A stretch of 39,198 bases of DNA from Terriglobia bacterium (GCA_020072655.1 JAIQGH010000024.1:1-39198); one strand, 5' to 3'. Shown: positions 16,604 to 26,106, counted from the stretch's first letter. The notes: a model not told the origin generated them from the letters alone. Numbers and translations: made by a program.

Positions 16604-16609
16604 ATTATA
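16604..16609 (-). promoter_or_regulatory. candidate -10 box for the barrel/cupredoxin operon
   Basis: The minus strand reads TTCTATAATAGC here, containing a perfect TATAAT about 100 bases upstream of the barrel start, in the 150-base gap between the two minus-strand operons. No good -35 hexamer lies 16-18 bases further upstream, so the call rests on the -10 alone. Confidence 0.35.
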
Positions 16610-16654
16610 GAACGGAAACCCCGAGGAAGCAGAAGGGTCTGCGCGGGAATGAAG

Positions 16655-17713
16655 TCAACGCGAGACGTCCGGTGGTTGAAGATGGAGAGAGCACACGCAG
16701 CGGCGGCAGATCGGATTCGTCGCGACGTCCAGGTGGGCGCGGAACTCCACCATCTGCGGGCTGTTGAGGATCTCAAGCAGAGGCGCGTCGTGAATGTTCC
16801 CCAGCGCCGGATGAAAGAAACAGGGCCGCAGGCTGCCGTCGGCCTCGACGACGGCGGAGACCCAGGGGGCGTTGCAGCGCGGAGCTACGGGCTCGACCTG
16901 CCCCAGTTGCGCACGGAAATGCCTCACAATACGCCGCAGGCTTTCTGCGTTCTGTGCCACAAAGCCGGTTGCGATGGCCTCGCGACACTCTTCCAAAAGC
17001 GCCTCGACTTCGCGGCCGAGTTCCTCGGTTTCTTGGGCATCTAGCGCCACACTTCCCTGCCGCTCCGACGGCCAGCCGGCGGGTCTATTGAATGCCGCGG
17101 AGGTAACGTCGGCGGCCAGGAAAGAAATCGAATTGAGCTGCAAGTACTTCGCCGTCCGCACAATGGCGCGGAGGGACCGGTGATTGCCTTTCTGAACTGT
17201 GCACCGAGCTGCCACCAGGATATCAGGTCGGATTCGGCGCAGCGCGGCGATGCCCCGCGCAAGCCGCTCGAATGCGCGCGGGACTCCCCGGATCCGGTCG
17301 TGGATTTCCGGCGGGCCGTCCAGCGAGACAATGACGTCGTCCAGGTGCTCGGCGACCATGCGTGCCTTTCGCTCCAGGAGAAGGCCCGCCGTCAGGAGCG
17401 TTAGTCGAATCCCCTCGCCACGACAGAGTTGGCTCAACTCCGCGAGATCGGAATGCATCAACGGCTCGCCGCCCGAGAAAACAATCCATTGGACTTTCAA
17501 GGCACGCAGAGATTCCCGATGCGGCTCGAGGTCTTCCGCTCGGATTTCGCGCACCTGGCGAATTCTCCAGATGTCGCACATCACGCAACGACAATTGCAG
17601 CGGTTATGGGGGAGGAGAAGGAGAATAGGCAAAGTGTGAATGTGATGCGGCGAGTCCCCCGGCAAGGCGGCAGCGGAGGCGGAGGCGTTCTCAACTTCAC
17701 AAAGGCTGCTCAT
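16655..17713 (-). CDS. radical SAM protein with SPASM/twitch-like C-terminal Cys motif
   Basis: A 352-residue radical SAM enzyme and the last gene of the nine-gene operon. The 4Fe-4S site is Cys39-x3-Cys43-x2-Cys46 in RCNCRCVMCDIW, followed by FSGGEPLMH (SAM-binding GGE) and DDVIVSLDGP. The C-terminus has Cys at RCNAPW and RPCFFHP and a final CRRCVC, arranged like the auxiliary cluster of SPASM or twitch proteins (MoaA, PqqE, AlbA relatives). Such enzymes modify peptides or small molecules by radical chemistry. No precursor peptide gene is visible next to it. ATG 17713 overlaps the amidohydrolase stop by four bases (ATGA), so the two are coupled. Lacking a B12 domain, it differs from the other four radical SAM proteins here. 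Confidence 0.85.
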   Translation of the reverse strand: MSSLCEVENASASAAALPGDSPHHIHTLPILLLLPHNRCNCRCVMCDIWRIRQVREIRAEDLEPHRESLRALKVQWIVFSGGEPLMHSDLAELSQLCRGEGIRLTLLTAGLLLERKARMVAEHLDDVIVSLDGPPEIHDRIRGVPRAFERLARGIAALRRIRPDILVAARCTVQKGNHRSLRAIVRTAKYLQLNSISFLAADVTSAAFNRPAGWPSERQGSVALDAQETEELGREVEALLEECREAIATGFVAQNAESLRRIVRHFRAQLGQVEPVAPRCNAPWVSAVVEADGSLRPCFFHPALGNIHDAPLLEILNSPQMVEFRAHLDVATNPICRRCVCSLHLQPPDVSR

Positions 17714-18993
17714 GCGCTCACCTGCTTGCCGGCGAGACGGATCGATTCACCCAGATAGGCTTTGCTCACCTTAATCAACCCTTCGACCGGCGCGCGAACC
17801 CAACGCTCGGTACCTTCGACCAAAAGACATGCTAGGCCGTTCAGAGCGCTCTTCGGCCAACGCTCGGCCAATTGCGGAGAGGCCAATGCAAGTCGGCCGC
17901 CGACGATTACCGCATGAATCTCCTTGAAGCTAGCCTGCACCAGCGAATCTGCCGGCGAATCGCCTCGCCACTTCAGTACCGTCAAGTCCGCAGTAGCCCA
18001 TTTGCGAAGACTGCCTTCCCCTTCGCCAAGCCGCAGGACATCTGCCGCCCCTGTAGTGACCATCGCGTAAAGCAACTCGGAACTGACCTGAAAATGCTCG
18101 TGAGCCGCCCTGAGCTCGTCGAGGAGGTCTCCCTGAGCGGTCAGCGCCGAGTCACTGCCCAAGGCAATTCGTTGGTGCCTTCCGACCGCGCGTGCCTCGA
18201 GGGTCTTCCCCAGCGTAAAGAAGTTGGAGGTCGGACACCAGACGAGCGCCGCGCCGCGCTTGTGGACCAACTCGTGCCCCGCTGAGTCCAGCCCCACACC
18301 ATGCACGATGACCGTGCGCGAGTCGAGGGCGCCCATTCGGTCCAGAAGAAAGATTTCCTCTTGACTGCGCGCATCGGTTCCCTCGCCGAGATGCAGGATG
18401 AAGGGCAGGCCTGTGGGCGTCTTCCGAAACGCCTGGGCGACGCCCGTTCCGAAGGAAAGCGAGTGCGTCCACCCGAAACGCTTGACGACCCGCACCGGAA
18501 AGCCGGAGTCGAAAACCTCTTCATACGGGTTGTGGTGGCAGACGGTAGTCACGCCACAAAGCAGGTTCTTCAGGGCACCCCACCCTAGTCGGACGGGCTT
18601 CGGGGCCGCAATGTGCTCGCGGATCGGCGAGCGATCCGGTTGGTAAATGTCATTGGCCCACTCTGTGACACTCGTATACGGTCCGTGACCGAGCCGCGGA
18701 AAGAGATTGAACTCCAAATGATCATGCGCATTTACGAGGCCCGGCAGGATCAAGCATCCGGTCAGGTCAACGGTCTCAGAGTTATCTGCGAGTCGGTGGC
18801 TCGTTGTGCCGACTTCCCGGCCACTCGGAAACTCGACCACTGACCGGATGTGGCCATCCTCGATCTCGATGTCGGCCTGCACGGCCTCCCGCGCATTGAG
18901 CGCGACTCGACCTCGGATCAGTCGAAGGGCCCCTCCCACAGCCTCGTCACCAAGGGAGGATGTTTCTTCAGACTGGGTCAAATCTGCCAGCAT
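17710..18993 (-). CDS. amidohydrolase superfamily protein (TRZ/ATZ, cytosine-deaminase-like)
   Basis: A 427-residue metal-dependent hydrolase or deaminase. The metal site is seen as H90-x-H92 in LVNAHDHLEF, His200 in ILHLGEG, His230 in IVHGVGL and Asp280 in LGSDSAL, which is the full subtype III pattern. The N-terminal and C-terminal segments (IEIEDGHIRSVV, IHAVIVGGRLAL) form the usual beta-sandwich. Substrates in this group are ring or amide C-N bonds (chloro-triazines, guanine, adenosine, imidazolones). Its place inside an operon of radical SAM and methyltransferase genes suggests a step on an N-heterocyclic or amide intermediate; this is inference. It is spaced about 25 bases from the methyltransferase gene before it and overlaps the next gene. 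Confidence 0.85.
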   Translation of the reverse strand: MLADLTQSEETSSLGDEAVGGALRLIRGRVALNAREAVQADIEIEDGHIRSVVEFPSGREVGTTSHRLADNSETVDLTGCLILPGLVNAHDHLEFNLFPRLGHGPYTSVTEWANDIYQPDRSPIREHIAAPKPVRLGWGALKNLLCGVTTVCHHNPYEEVFDSGFPVRVVKRFGWTHSLSFGTGVAQAFRKTPTGLPFILHLGEGTDARSQEEIFLLDRMGALDSRTVIVHGVGLDSAGHELVHKRGAALVWCPTSNFFTLGKTLEARAVGRHQRIALGSDSALTAQGDLLDELRAAHEHFQVSSELLYAMVTTGAADVLRLGEGEGSLRKWATADLTVLKWRGDSPADSLVQASFKEIHAVIVGGRLALASPQLAERWPKSALNGLACLLVEGTERWVRAPVEGLIKVSKAYLGESIRLAGKQVSA

Positions 18994-19017
18994 GGAACTT
19001 CATCCAAGCTTTGAGTC

Positions 19018-19734
19018 TCAATGTTGTTGAAATTGGGCAACCCAAATCGCCGGCACCCCGCAGACCGCATCAAACAAGTCGCCCTTGTCGGCGCTCCGAA
19101 AGATTTTCCTCTCCGGCTCACTAAGACTTGGCTCAAGCAGTTGCCGCAGTTCGAGGCCGTGGTCTGCAAACGCTGCGCAAACCTCCTCAATCGAGTAGCG
19201 GCTGCTGGTGATTTCAATGACCGAGCCACCGCCGCGGAAGGCGCGATGCCATCCCCTCGCGTGCGCTGAGGGGTGGAAGTCGGACACAAAGACTTGAGCG
19301 CCCCGTCGAAGGACCCGTCCGATTTCATCAACGAATCTGGCAATATCGAATAGGTACGCCACGGCAAAGGAACAAATTGCCAGGTCCGCAACACCCGGAC
19401 GGAATGGCATCGCTAAGCAATCACCAAGCACCAAGCGGCCCCGCATCGCCGGTTTTGCCCCAGCCCGCGCGAGCATCGGGGCGCAGAAGTCCAGCCCGGC
19501 GCCGGCAGAGGCACCGCGTGCCATGAGTCTTTCCAGCCAGCGGCCCGTCCCGCAGGCCAGGTCGAGCACAGACTTCCCTCGCAGGTCGGGCAACAAGGGG
19601 TCCAGGGTTCGCTCCTCGAGGGCCAGGAGCGCGTTGGGCGTCTCCTCGTAGCTTGGGGCCCACAGGACATGGCCCTCGTGGGGCGACACCCAGCGGGGCG
19701 CATCGAACGGGAGTGAGCGGGAGTCTGCAGACAA
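19018..19734 (-). CDS. SAM-dependent class I methyltransferase
   Basis: A class I (type 11-like) methyltransferase of about 238 residues. Motif I is VLDLACGTGRW, with GLDFCAPML as the acidic loop and ICSFAVAYLFD and LRRGAQVFVSDFHP as later motifs. There is no ATG near the start. A TTG at 19732-19734 preceded by GTGAGGCGG fits best, just after the upstream gene's stop at 19742; an alternative TTG at 19776 would overlap that gene by 35 bases. The C-terminal part (YSIEEVCAAFADHGLEL) is typical of small-molecule methylases. Substrate unknown; the operon context suggests the same pathway as the B12 radical SAM enzymes. Confidence 0.82.
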   Translation of the reverse strand: MSADSRSLPFDAPRWVSPHEGHVLWAPSYEETPNALLALEERTLDPLLPDLRGKSVLDLACGTGRWLERLMARGASAGAGLDFCAPMLARAGAKPAMRGRLVLGDCLAMPFRPGVADLAICSFAVAYLFDIARFVDEIGRVLRRGAQVFVSDFHPSAHARGWHRAFRGGGSVIEITSSRYSIEEVCAAFADHGLELRQLLEPSLSEPERKIFRSADKGDLFDAVCGVPAIWVAQFQQH

Positions 19735-19741
19735 AGCCGCC

Positions 19742-21205
19742 TCACAAGCTTTCAAGCTTGGGCTTGCGGAGATCAATCAACCGCTGCGCCCATTGCAGCT
19801 CGAAAGGAAAAGAGTAGAACGCGAGCCGATACCGCCAGGCGCTCAGCGCCTTCAAAAGTCGGCGCCCCCAAGCCGGCAGGCGAATGTCCTGCACGGTCGG
19901 CCAGCGCGACGCCACAACCAGTTCAAAGTTGTCGATCCGCCGCTTGAGGCGGGGGCGGAGCCAGGGCATGGCGGGATCCTTCCGCACGGTGAAGTTGAGC
20001 CACTGTTTAGTGGCCCACTCATCCGGCGTTGTGGGGAATTGAACTTGATTGTCCACCCCGCCGTACATGTGCTCGCGTTGCGGTACCGGGACGTAATGCT
20101 GGACAATGATCTCGGCCTCCGGATTGATCCTTTTGATCTTGCGAATGAATTGCAGGCATTCGTGCGTGTCGCGGTCGGGGTCGCGCGGATTGCCGACGAC
20201 AAATGAGAATTCGGGAGTGATACCAAATTGGCGAATGCGCCGAGCCAGCTCCACCGTCTGCTCAGCCCGAAGTTGCTTGTTCATTTCCTTCAGCACCCAA
20301 TCGGAGCCCGATTCAGCGCCGAAAAAGATCATCGTGCAGCCCGACCGGCGGATGGCCCCAAGGGTCGCGTCGCTGAAGCCCAGCACAATGTCAATTCGTG
20401 CCTCGCACCACCAGCTCATCTGGAGAGGTGCAATCCGGTCGGCCAGCTCGCGGGCGTGGTCCTCACGTAAGAAGAAATTGTTGTCGTAGAACTGCATGGC
20501 ATCGACGCCGTACGCGCTCTTCAGGTGGCCAAGGATGGCTTCCGTCCGGGAAGGTGATTCCATCTTTTCGCGACTTCCGTAAGCCGAAATCACGCCGCAG
20601 AAATTGCAGCGGAAGGGGCAGCCCACACTCGCCTGGTGAACCGCCGTCCGTCGGCCGAGAAACGTGGGGAGTATGTATTTCCCGGCGTCGAGCCGATGGT
20701 ATGGGTACCAGGGAAACGCGTCTGGGCTCTTCATCGCGCGTTCCGGGTTGTGATGATGTTGCCCGCTGCGGTCTTTGAACGAAAGGCCGCGCACACTCTC
20801 CAACCCCCGCGCTCCCTTTAGCGCTCCCAGAAGCTCAAGAAAGGTGTCTTCGCCCTGCCCGCGAACGGCAAAATCGACGTAGGCAGCATTGAGCGCTGCG
20901 TCAGTGTAGATGGATGGGAAGTAGCCGCCCCAAACGATAGGAACACGCGGAAAAGAAGCTCGGATCTTCCGGCACGTCTCCACGGCGGCCACCATCTGCG
21001 GACCAGGCATCACCGAGACGGCCAGCAGTTCCACGGCATGGGTGTGCATGAGTGCCTCGAGGGTCGCATCCGGCGTTGGGTCCACATTGCCATCGACGAT
21101 GACGTACTCTTCTCGGCCCTCCAGCACGGTCGCCAGGGAGAGAACCGCTAGAGGGAATCTGCGGCTGCGTGGCTTGGTCGACTTGGGATGGTAAAGAACG
21201 ATCAT
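19742..21205 (-). CDS. B12-binding-domain radical SAM protein (copy D)
   Basis: A 487-residue class B-type radical SAM protein. Residues 1-130 form a Rossmann-like cobalamin-binding domain (VPIVWGGYFPSIY, FAVRGQGEDTFLELL). The radical SAM barrel has Cys196-x3-Cys200-x2-Cys203 in VGCPFRCNFC, then QFYDNNFF and FFGAESGSDWVL. The C-terminus ends in FYSFPFELQWAQRL, a feature shared with the protein encoded at 26107-27615. Family members methylate unactivated carbons or remodel rings. ATG 21205 overlaps the previous gene's stop by four bases. It belongs to the same operon as the three other B12 radical SAM genes. The product is not predictable. Confidence 0.87.
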   Translation of the reverse strand: MIVLYHPKSTKPRSRRFPLAVLSLATVLEGREEYVIVDGNVDPTPDATLEALMHTHAVELLAVSVMPGPQMVAAVETCRKIRASFPRVPIVWGGYFPSIYTDAALNAAYVDFAVRGQGEDTFLELLGALKGARGLESVRGLSFKDRSGQHHHNPERAMKSPDAFPWYPYHRLDAGKYILPTFLGRRTAVHQASVGCPFRCNFCGVISAYGSREKMESPSRTEAILGHLKSAYGVDAMQFYDNNFFLREDHARELADRIAPLQMSWWCEARIDIVLGFSDATLGAIRRSGCTMIFFGAESGSDWVLKEMNKQLRAEQTVELARRIRQFGITPEFSFVVGNPRDPDRDTHECLQFIRKIKRINPEAEIIVQHYVPVPQREHMYGGVDNQVQFPTTPDEWATKQWLNFTVRKDPAMPWLRPRLKRRIDNFELVVASRWPTVQDIRLPAWGRRLLKALSAWRYRLAFYSFPFELQWAQRLIDLRKPKLESL

Positions 21206-22218
21206 TGAGTTTCGACGGTTCCCCAGGCGATGAGAAACTTCGCGGGCTCACGACGGCCCAGGAGTCGGGCGCGCAGCGGTCGCAGCGCCCAGCTCAGTCC
21301 ATGCCAGGGCCGGCAGATTTGCCAAGCGAGGCCCAGCTCGCGTGTCAATTCGTTCATCGTCTCCGCGGTCAGGAACTCCCGACTGGAAATGCTGTCCGAC
21401 CTGAACCCATACGTTTCCTGAAACTTTGCCCGCCGCTCCTCCACCATTTGCCGTCCACTTTCCTCTCGCTTGTAGAAGGGGGAGTCCACAATCAGGATGT
21501 GTCCGGGTGGACGGAGGCAGCGCAACGCTTCCTTGAGCGTCCGCACATAATCTTCAGAGTAGTGAAACGAAGCGTTGAAAATTGCGACGTCGAACGTCCC
21601 CTCGTCGAAGGGCAGTCGGTCCATTTCCGCTTGGAAGCGCGGGAAAGGTTCCGACAAGTAATTCAAGTAGTGACGAGCCGCACCAAGACCGTCTTGGTCG
21701 TCAAGCTGCAGATCCACCGCCGTGGGGCGATGCCCTCGCAAGGCCAGGCGGTAGCTCATCCAACAGTTGCCGGCGCCAATGTCCAAGACGTCGGCACGGT
21801 GAGGGAAAATCTCCTCGAGCACCGGCAGGATTTTTTGCTCGAGAAACCGAAAACTCCGTCCCCGAATCTTCCACTGCCAGGAGTTTCGGCCCGTCAGGTC
21901 CTTGTAAGGCAAGGACAGGTAGAAGTGCGCCCCGGCGGATCCACGGCCCTCACGGGTTCGGACGGCCTGATACTCACGGATAAATTGCTCGAATCGTTGT
22001 TCGCGCGACGGGGCCAGGGCCTTCCATGTCCCGCATAGCGTTTTGAAAACGAAGCCACACTCGGAGCAGCCTAGCTGCGAAGACGTGTCCAAGGGGTCCA
22101 TCGGTCCCACGCTCTCCGCACACACCGGGCACCTTAACCGCAGCGTTCTTCTGGAAGAGTCCACCCGAGGTGGCAGGGTTGGCGAAAGGCTCGGCTCTGT
22201 TGCGAATGTCGTGCTCAT
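21202..22218 (-). CDS. methyltransferase with N-terminal zinc ribbon
   Basis: A 338-residue class I methyltransferase. An N-terminal zinc ribbon is formed by CPVC (about residues 30-33) and CSEC (about 51-54). The Rossmann core has VLDIGAGNCWMSYRLA (motif I), PTAVDLQ and FDVAIFNASFHY, followed by GHILIVDSPFYKREESG. Zinc ribbons of this kind occur in methylases that act on lipid-linked, sugar or antibiotic substrates. GGAG six bases before ATG 22218 and the four-base overlap with the preceding methyltransferase stop show coupling. A nearby radical SAM gene (19742) also overlaps its end by four bases, so three consecutive genes are translationally linked. Confidence 0.82.
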   Translation of the reverse strand: MSTTFATEPSLSPTLPPRVDSSRRTLRLRCPVCAESVGPMDPLDTSSQLGCSECGFVFKTLCGTWKALAPSREQRFEQFIREYQAVRTREGRGSAGAHFYLSLPYKDLTGRNSWQWKIRGRSFRFLEQKILPVLEEIFPHRADVLDIGAGNCWMSYRLALRGHRPTAVDLQLDDQDGLGAARHYLNYLSEPFPRFQAEMDRLPFDEGTFDVAIFNASFHYSEDYVRTLKEALRCLRPPGHILIVDSPFYKREESGRQMVEERRAKFQETYGFRSDSISSREFLTAETMNELTRELGLAWQICRPWHGLSWALRPLRARLLGRREPAKFLIAWGTVETQ

Positions 22219-23039
22219 GTTGCGCTCCGCTCAAATATCAATAGGTAATGATCAGCGAATGTTCGAGCAATGGGGGCTCGGCCCAAGTGAGAATCAATGC
22301 TCGCTGCCAGGCGAAAGCCGCGAGGGACCCGTCGCACCACAGGCTCAAGACCGGTAGGAGGGACAAGCACGCCAATCCCCCTCCACTCCTTGAGGCGGAA
22401 AAAGGGCGAGAACAATCGGACCAATTCCCGCACCGACGGATAGTGAACGCGCAGTGTCGGGCCGTTTTCCCAATCAAGCAGCGTCTCGCCAGACCGGAGG
22501 CGTCTGAACGCTTTGCGAAGATCGCCGCGCAGGGCGTGCCAAGCCATTTCCCACAAACAGAAACGGCCGAAGACACAGACCATCGCTTTGGAACCCGGCC
22601 TTAAGAGGTGAGCGAGGCTCCTTGCCGCTCGCCCCAAGTCGTCGACGCAGTTCAATCCGGCAAAATTGGACAGCAGGCCATCAAATGTTCCTGCCGGTCC
22701 GACTGAAGCGACTTGTTCCGTCGCGAGAGTGCGTAGCTCGACGGAATGCAGCATTCCCGCCGTTTGCAGGCGTCGGCGCGCCACGGCGATCATCCTGGCC
22801 GATGAGTCGCAAGCCACGACCTTGAGTCCGCGTTGTGCGAGACGGACTGCGTCCACTCCCGTGCCGCAGTTGATTTCGAGAATCCGCTGACCAGGATGGA
22901 AGACGCGATCCATCTCTCGCCAGACCTGGGAACGCTGCGCCTTCCCCACAAGAGACTCCGTGAAGACGGCATCGTAGGTCTCAGCCCGAGCATCAAAGGG
23001 GGCGGTGTTTAGAGAGTGAGGAAGAACGAAGCTAGCCAT
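22215..23039 (-). CDS. SAM-dependent class I methyltransferase
   Basis: A 274-residue methyltransferase with FDARAETYDAVF at the N-terminus (as in UbiE/type 11 proteins), motif I ILEINCGTGVDAVRLA, VVACDSSARM and the post-motif FDGLLSNFAGLNC. The C-terminal third (LFSPFFRLKEWRGIGVLVPP) resembles the cap region of methylases that act on small or isoprenoid-like acceptors. The start at ATG 23039 lies six bases after the stop of the B12 radical SAM gene, with GGAGGCGTGAG upstream. The substrate is unknown. Confidence 0.82.
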   Translation of the reverse strand: MASFVLPHSLNTAPFDARAETYDAVFTESLVGKAQRSQVWREMDRVFHPGQRILEINCGTGVDAVRLAQRGLKVVACDSSARMIAVARRRLQTAGMLHSVELRTLATEQVASVGPAGTFDGLLSNFAGLNCVDDLGRAARSLAHLLRPGSKAMVCVFGRFCLWEMAWHALRGDLRKAFRRLRSGETLLDWENGPTLRVHYPSVRELVRLFSPFFRLKEWRGIGVLVPPTGLEPVVRRVPRGFRLAASIDSHLGRAPIARTFADHYLLIFERSAT

Positions 23040-23045
23040 CGCGAC

Positions 23046-24446
23046 TCACGCCTCCGCTTCGGAAAAGGCAAGCTGCAAGCCCGCGCGCGCCTGAGCAATC
23101 CTTTGCCGAAGCTCGGCAACCAAAATACCCTCCGAGCTGCCGCCTTCCCGCTTCATCGCGCGCATCAACTCGACCTCCGACCGTAGGAGTTGGTCGGCAC
23201 ATTGGTAGAAACGGCGCGAGTGCCGGCCTCGAATCCGAAAGTCCCGGTCGGAGCCATCGGCCCAGCCATTCGCGCTCATCACGCGCTCGGCGACCTGCTC
23301 GAAATAGGGTGTCCCCTTGATCGGATAAGCCACCGTGGTGAGGAACACATCCGGATTCGAGCGCTTCACGTGTTCGACGGTAGCCTCAATATCCTCGAGT
23401 TGTTCGCCCTCGTAGCCCCACATCAGGAACATCCCCGTCTCGATGCCGCGCGCCTTGCAGAGGTCTACTGCGGTTTGCACTTCCTCAACGGTCACGCCGC
23501 GCTCCATGGCATCCAGCACCCGCTGCGAGCCGCTCTCTGAGCCAATCCATACTCGCAGGCAGCCGAGTTGGGCCAGGGTGTCCGCGATGCGCGAATTCAG
23601 CCGGTCCGCTCGTGTGATGCACTCAAAGGGAATTCTCAGGCCGCGCCGTTCGAGTTCTGCGGCGTATTGAGACAGCCAGCCGGGATGAATCGTGAAGACA
23701 TCGTCGGCAATCCAGATCATGTCCGGCTCGTACCGACGCAGGATTGATTCCAGCTCATCCGCCACCAGGGCCGGCTTCCTCCGCCGGTGTGTCTTGCCAT
23801 ACACGGCGTGGCTACACCAGCGGCAGTCGTAGGGGCAACCGCGCGCCGTGATCAGAGAAACCGACCCCATGCCGTGATGCTTCCGCCACGTGTCAACGTA
23901 CTGCTCGATGCCAATTGCCTCCCGCGCCGGCCAAGGTTGCGCGTCGAGGTCAGGCATCTGCGGGCGGGGCGGCGTCCGATGAACCTCACCGGACCCGCCG
24001 CGAAACGCAATCCCCTTTACCGCCTCCAGGTCGGAGGTGTTGCCCGTGCGCAGAGCGGGAAGCAGCTCTTCCAGCGTAATCTCGCCCTCGCCAACAACTA
24101 CCACGTCAGCTCCGGCGGCCAGATATTCTGTTAGGTAAGCCGCCGGCTCAGGTCCGCCCACCACCGTCTTCCAGCCGGCTTGCTTGGCCACGCGCAGAAT
24201 CTCGACGACCTTGGGACGCGTCATGAGATTGGCATAGACTCCAAGAATCGAAGGGGGAGAGCCGTGGAGGAGGTTGAATAACTCCTGGCGCGAAGAGAAA
24301 GTAGTGTCAAACACCTCGACGTCAAAGCCTCTTGACCGCAGATGGGAAGTGAGGTAGAGGATGCCGAGAGGCGGGTAAGGCTTCATGATCTGAAGCTCTT
24401 TCGCGTCCTCGTGTAAGAAGTAGCCGTGCGTTAAGAGGAGATCCAT
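23046..24446 (-). CDS. B12-binding-domain radical SAM protein (copy C)
   Basis: A 466-residue protein with an N-terminal cobalamin-binding domain (LLLTHGYF, then PYPPLGILYLTSHLRSRGF, then VVVGEGEITLEELL) and a radical SAM barrel with Cys204-x3-Cys208-x2-Cys211 in RGCPYDCRWC, WIADDVF and WIGSESGSQRVLDAMERG. The PYPPLG motif is common to BchE, HpnR and other B12 radical SAM methylases or cyclases. It is clearly paralogous to the gene immediately upstream in transcription (24510-26009), sharing the N-terminus and the SGSQ-x-[VI]-LDAME stretch. ATG 24446 is preferred over an adjacent TTG and follows GGAAGTGAG. Reaction unknown; C-methylation or ring formation is the family expectation. Confidence 0.87.
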   Translation of the reverse strand: MDLLLTHGYFLHEDAKELQIMKPYPPLGILYLTSHLRSRGFDVEVFDTTFSSRQELFNLLHGSPPSILGVYANLMTRPKVVEILRVAKQAGWKTVVGGPEPAAYLTEYLAAGADVVVVGEGEITLEELLPALRTGNTSDLEAVKGIAFRGGSGEVHRTPPRPQMPDLDAQPWPAREAIGIEQYVDTWRKHHGMGSVSLITARGCPYDCRWCSHAVYGKTHRRRKPALVADELESILRRYEPDMIWIADDVFTIHPGWLSQYAAELERRGLRIPFECITRADRLNSRIADTLAQLGCLRVWIGSESGSQRVLDAMERGVTVEEVQTAVDLCKARGIETGMFLMWGYEGEQLEDIEATVEHVKRSNPDVFLTTVAYPIKGTPYFEQVAERVMSANGWADGSDRDFRIRGRHSRRFYQCADQLLRSEVELMRAMKREGGSSEGILVAELRQRIAQARAGLQLAFSEAEA

Positions 24447-24509
24447 CAAGTCTCACTTCCCGCGTCGCAAGGACCTTGCACGATACGCCTCGAAGGAACC
24501 GCCGTCGGA

Positions 24510-26009
24510 TCAAGCCGGCGTCGCGGCCGAGCAAGCGAGGACCGGTAGAAGCGTGGGATCCGCGTTCCGGCAGACTTTCTCTAGCTGTCCCACCCTCGTC
24601 CACAGCTCCTTCACCCGCGCAGAGTCAACCCTCGCCAAAGAGTTGGCGCTCCGGCAGCCAGGAGGTTTCCATCCCTCCGGCACAGCCCACGTGGCGGCCT
24701 CGGCGTGGAGAGCGTCATGCAGGGCTCGGTAAAACTCGCTGGTGTAAGTTCCCCTGAACATCATGGAGAGGTCCTGGCTATCCAGCCAGTTCGTTTTAGC
24801 GCCCAACTGTTCCCGCACGCGCTCGTAGAACGCGGTGCCAGGCAGCGGGTAGGACACCGAAACGCCGATATCGTCCGGCCGCGTTTCACGAACCAATTCG
24901 ATGGTTTTCTGAATGTCGGCCCAAGTCTCCCCGGGGTACCCAAACTGGAGGAAGAAACAGGCGCGCATGCCGGCGCGACGCAGGCTCTCTGTTGCCCTCC
25001 GAATCTGCTCGACTTGGGTGCCCTTCTCCATGGCATCGAGGATCTGCTGGGAGCCGGACTCGGCACCCATCCAGACTTCCATGCACCCGGCGCGGCGCAG
25101 AGCTTCGACGACTTCCTCCTTCATCAGGTCAACCCGGGACTGCATTTTGAAGGGAACGGCAGCTTGTCGTCGTTGGACCTGGTCGGCAAGATCAAGTACC
25201 CATCGTGCCTTCAGACCGAAGATGTCGTCCGCAAACCAGAGGTGCTCGGCGCCGTAAGACTGCTTGAGCACTTCCATCTCGCTGGCGACACTCGCCGCGG
25301 AGCGCAGGTGGAACGAGTCCCCGTAAATGGGCTTCGCACACCAGTTGCACCGGTAAGGACAGCCACGGCTCGCCACCACGTTGAGGGAAAAGAACCCGTG
25401 CGCGGCTTTCCAGGCGTCACGATAACGGTCGATATCCACCAAGTCGCGGGCCGGGATCGGCAGCGCGTCGAGATCGCGCATCAAGGGGCGCCGGGGTGTG
25501 CGGTGGACGGGGCCGCTGTCGTCTCGAAGGAATGCGAGTCCGGGTATTTCCTCGGCATCTCTCGCTAGCTCGCCGGTCAGGGATTCGACCAGTTCGAGGA
25601 GCGTCCATTCCGCTTCACCCAAGAGCACATAGTCCGCGCCCGAGCGGAGGTAGTCCGCCAAGTGGTCGGAGGCGTCGGAGCCGTTGACGGCGACGAGAGC
25701 ACCCGCCGCACGTGCCGTCCCGATCATTCCAAAAGCCACTTCGCGCATTCGACTCAGACACATCTTGGACAGATAGTTGAAATTGTCCTCATAGATAGCC
25801 ACGACCCTCGGACGGTGCCGGGCGACGGCTTCCGCGAACTCGCGCTCGGGATCGTCCAACATGCTGTCGAAGAGTGCCACTCGGAAGCCCTTCTCGCGGA
25901 GCAAGGCGGCGGCGTAGAGTGTCCCGAGGGGAGGATAGGGCTGCATCCTCCGCGCCTGTTTCCGGTCGAAGAAAAGATGGTAGGAGTGCGTCAGCAAAAC
26001 GTCAGTCAA
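24510..26009 (-). CDS. B12-binding-domain radical SAM protein (copy B), TTG start
   Basis: A 499-residue B12 radical SAM protein. The open frame extends upstream to 26147, but the paralogue at 23046 aligns from VLLTHSYHLF, and a TTG at 26007-26009 has GGAGGAG just before it. I therefore use the TTG, which leaves about 97 bases after the previous gene. Motifs are QPYPPLGTLYAA, VLLGEAEWTLLELV, Cys217-x3-Cys221-x2-Cys224 in RGCPYRCNWC, WFADDIF and WMGAESGSQQILDAMEKG. The C-terminal tail (about residues 420-499) is longer than in its paralogue. It follows copy A in transcription order and precedes copy C by 60 bases. Confidence 0.85.
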   Translation of the reverse strand: MTDVLLTHSYHLFFDRKQARRMQPYPPLGTLYAAALLREKGFRVALFDSMLDDPEREFAEAVARHRPRVVAIYEDNFNYLSKMCLSRMREVAFGMIGTARAAGALVAVNGSDASDHLADYLRSGADYVLLGEAEWTLLELVESLTGELARDAEEIPGLAFLRDDSGPVHRTPRRPLMRDLDALPIPARDLVDIDRYRDAWKAAHGFFSLNVVASRGCPYRCNWCAKPIYGDSFHLRSAASVASEMEVLKQSYGAEHLWFADDIFGLKARWVLDLADQVQRRQAAVPFKMQSRVDLMKEEVVEALRRAGCMEVWMGAESGSQQILDAMEKGTQVEQIRRATESLRRAGMRACFFLQFGYPGETWADIQKTIELVRETRPDDIGVSVSYPLPGTAFYERVREQLGAKTNWLDSQDLSMMFRGTYTSEFYRALHDALHAEAATWAVPEGWKPPGCRSANSLARVDSARVKELWTRVGQLEKVCRNADPTLLPVLACSAATPA

Positions 26010-26106
26010 GGCCGCTCCTCCATAACGCCCGCAAGGATTCGCGCCAGCCTGGCATTGCCTCTCGCCACAAGAACTCCATCCTTTGCTGACCCTGTCATAG
26101 TCACCT

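Noticed and set aside
16655-17713. RiPP cluster with a small precursor peptide
   Set aside because: The SPASM-like protein suggested it, but I found no short gene with leader-like features nearby. The gap to the next operon (16505-16654) holds only a promoter-like sequence.
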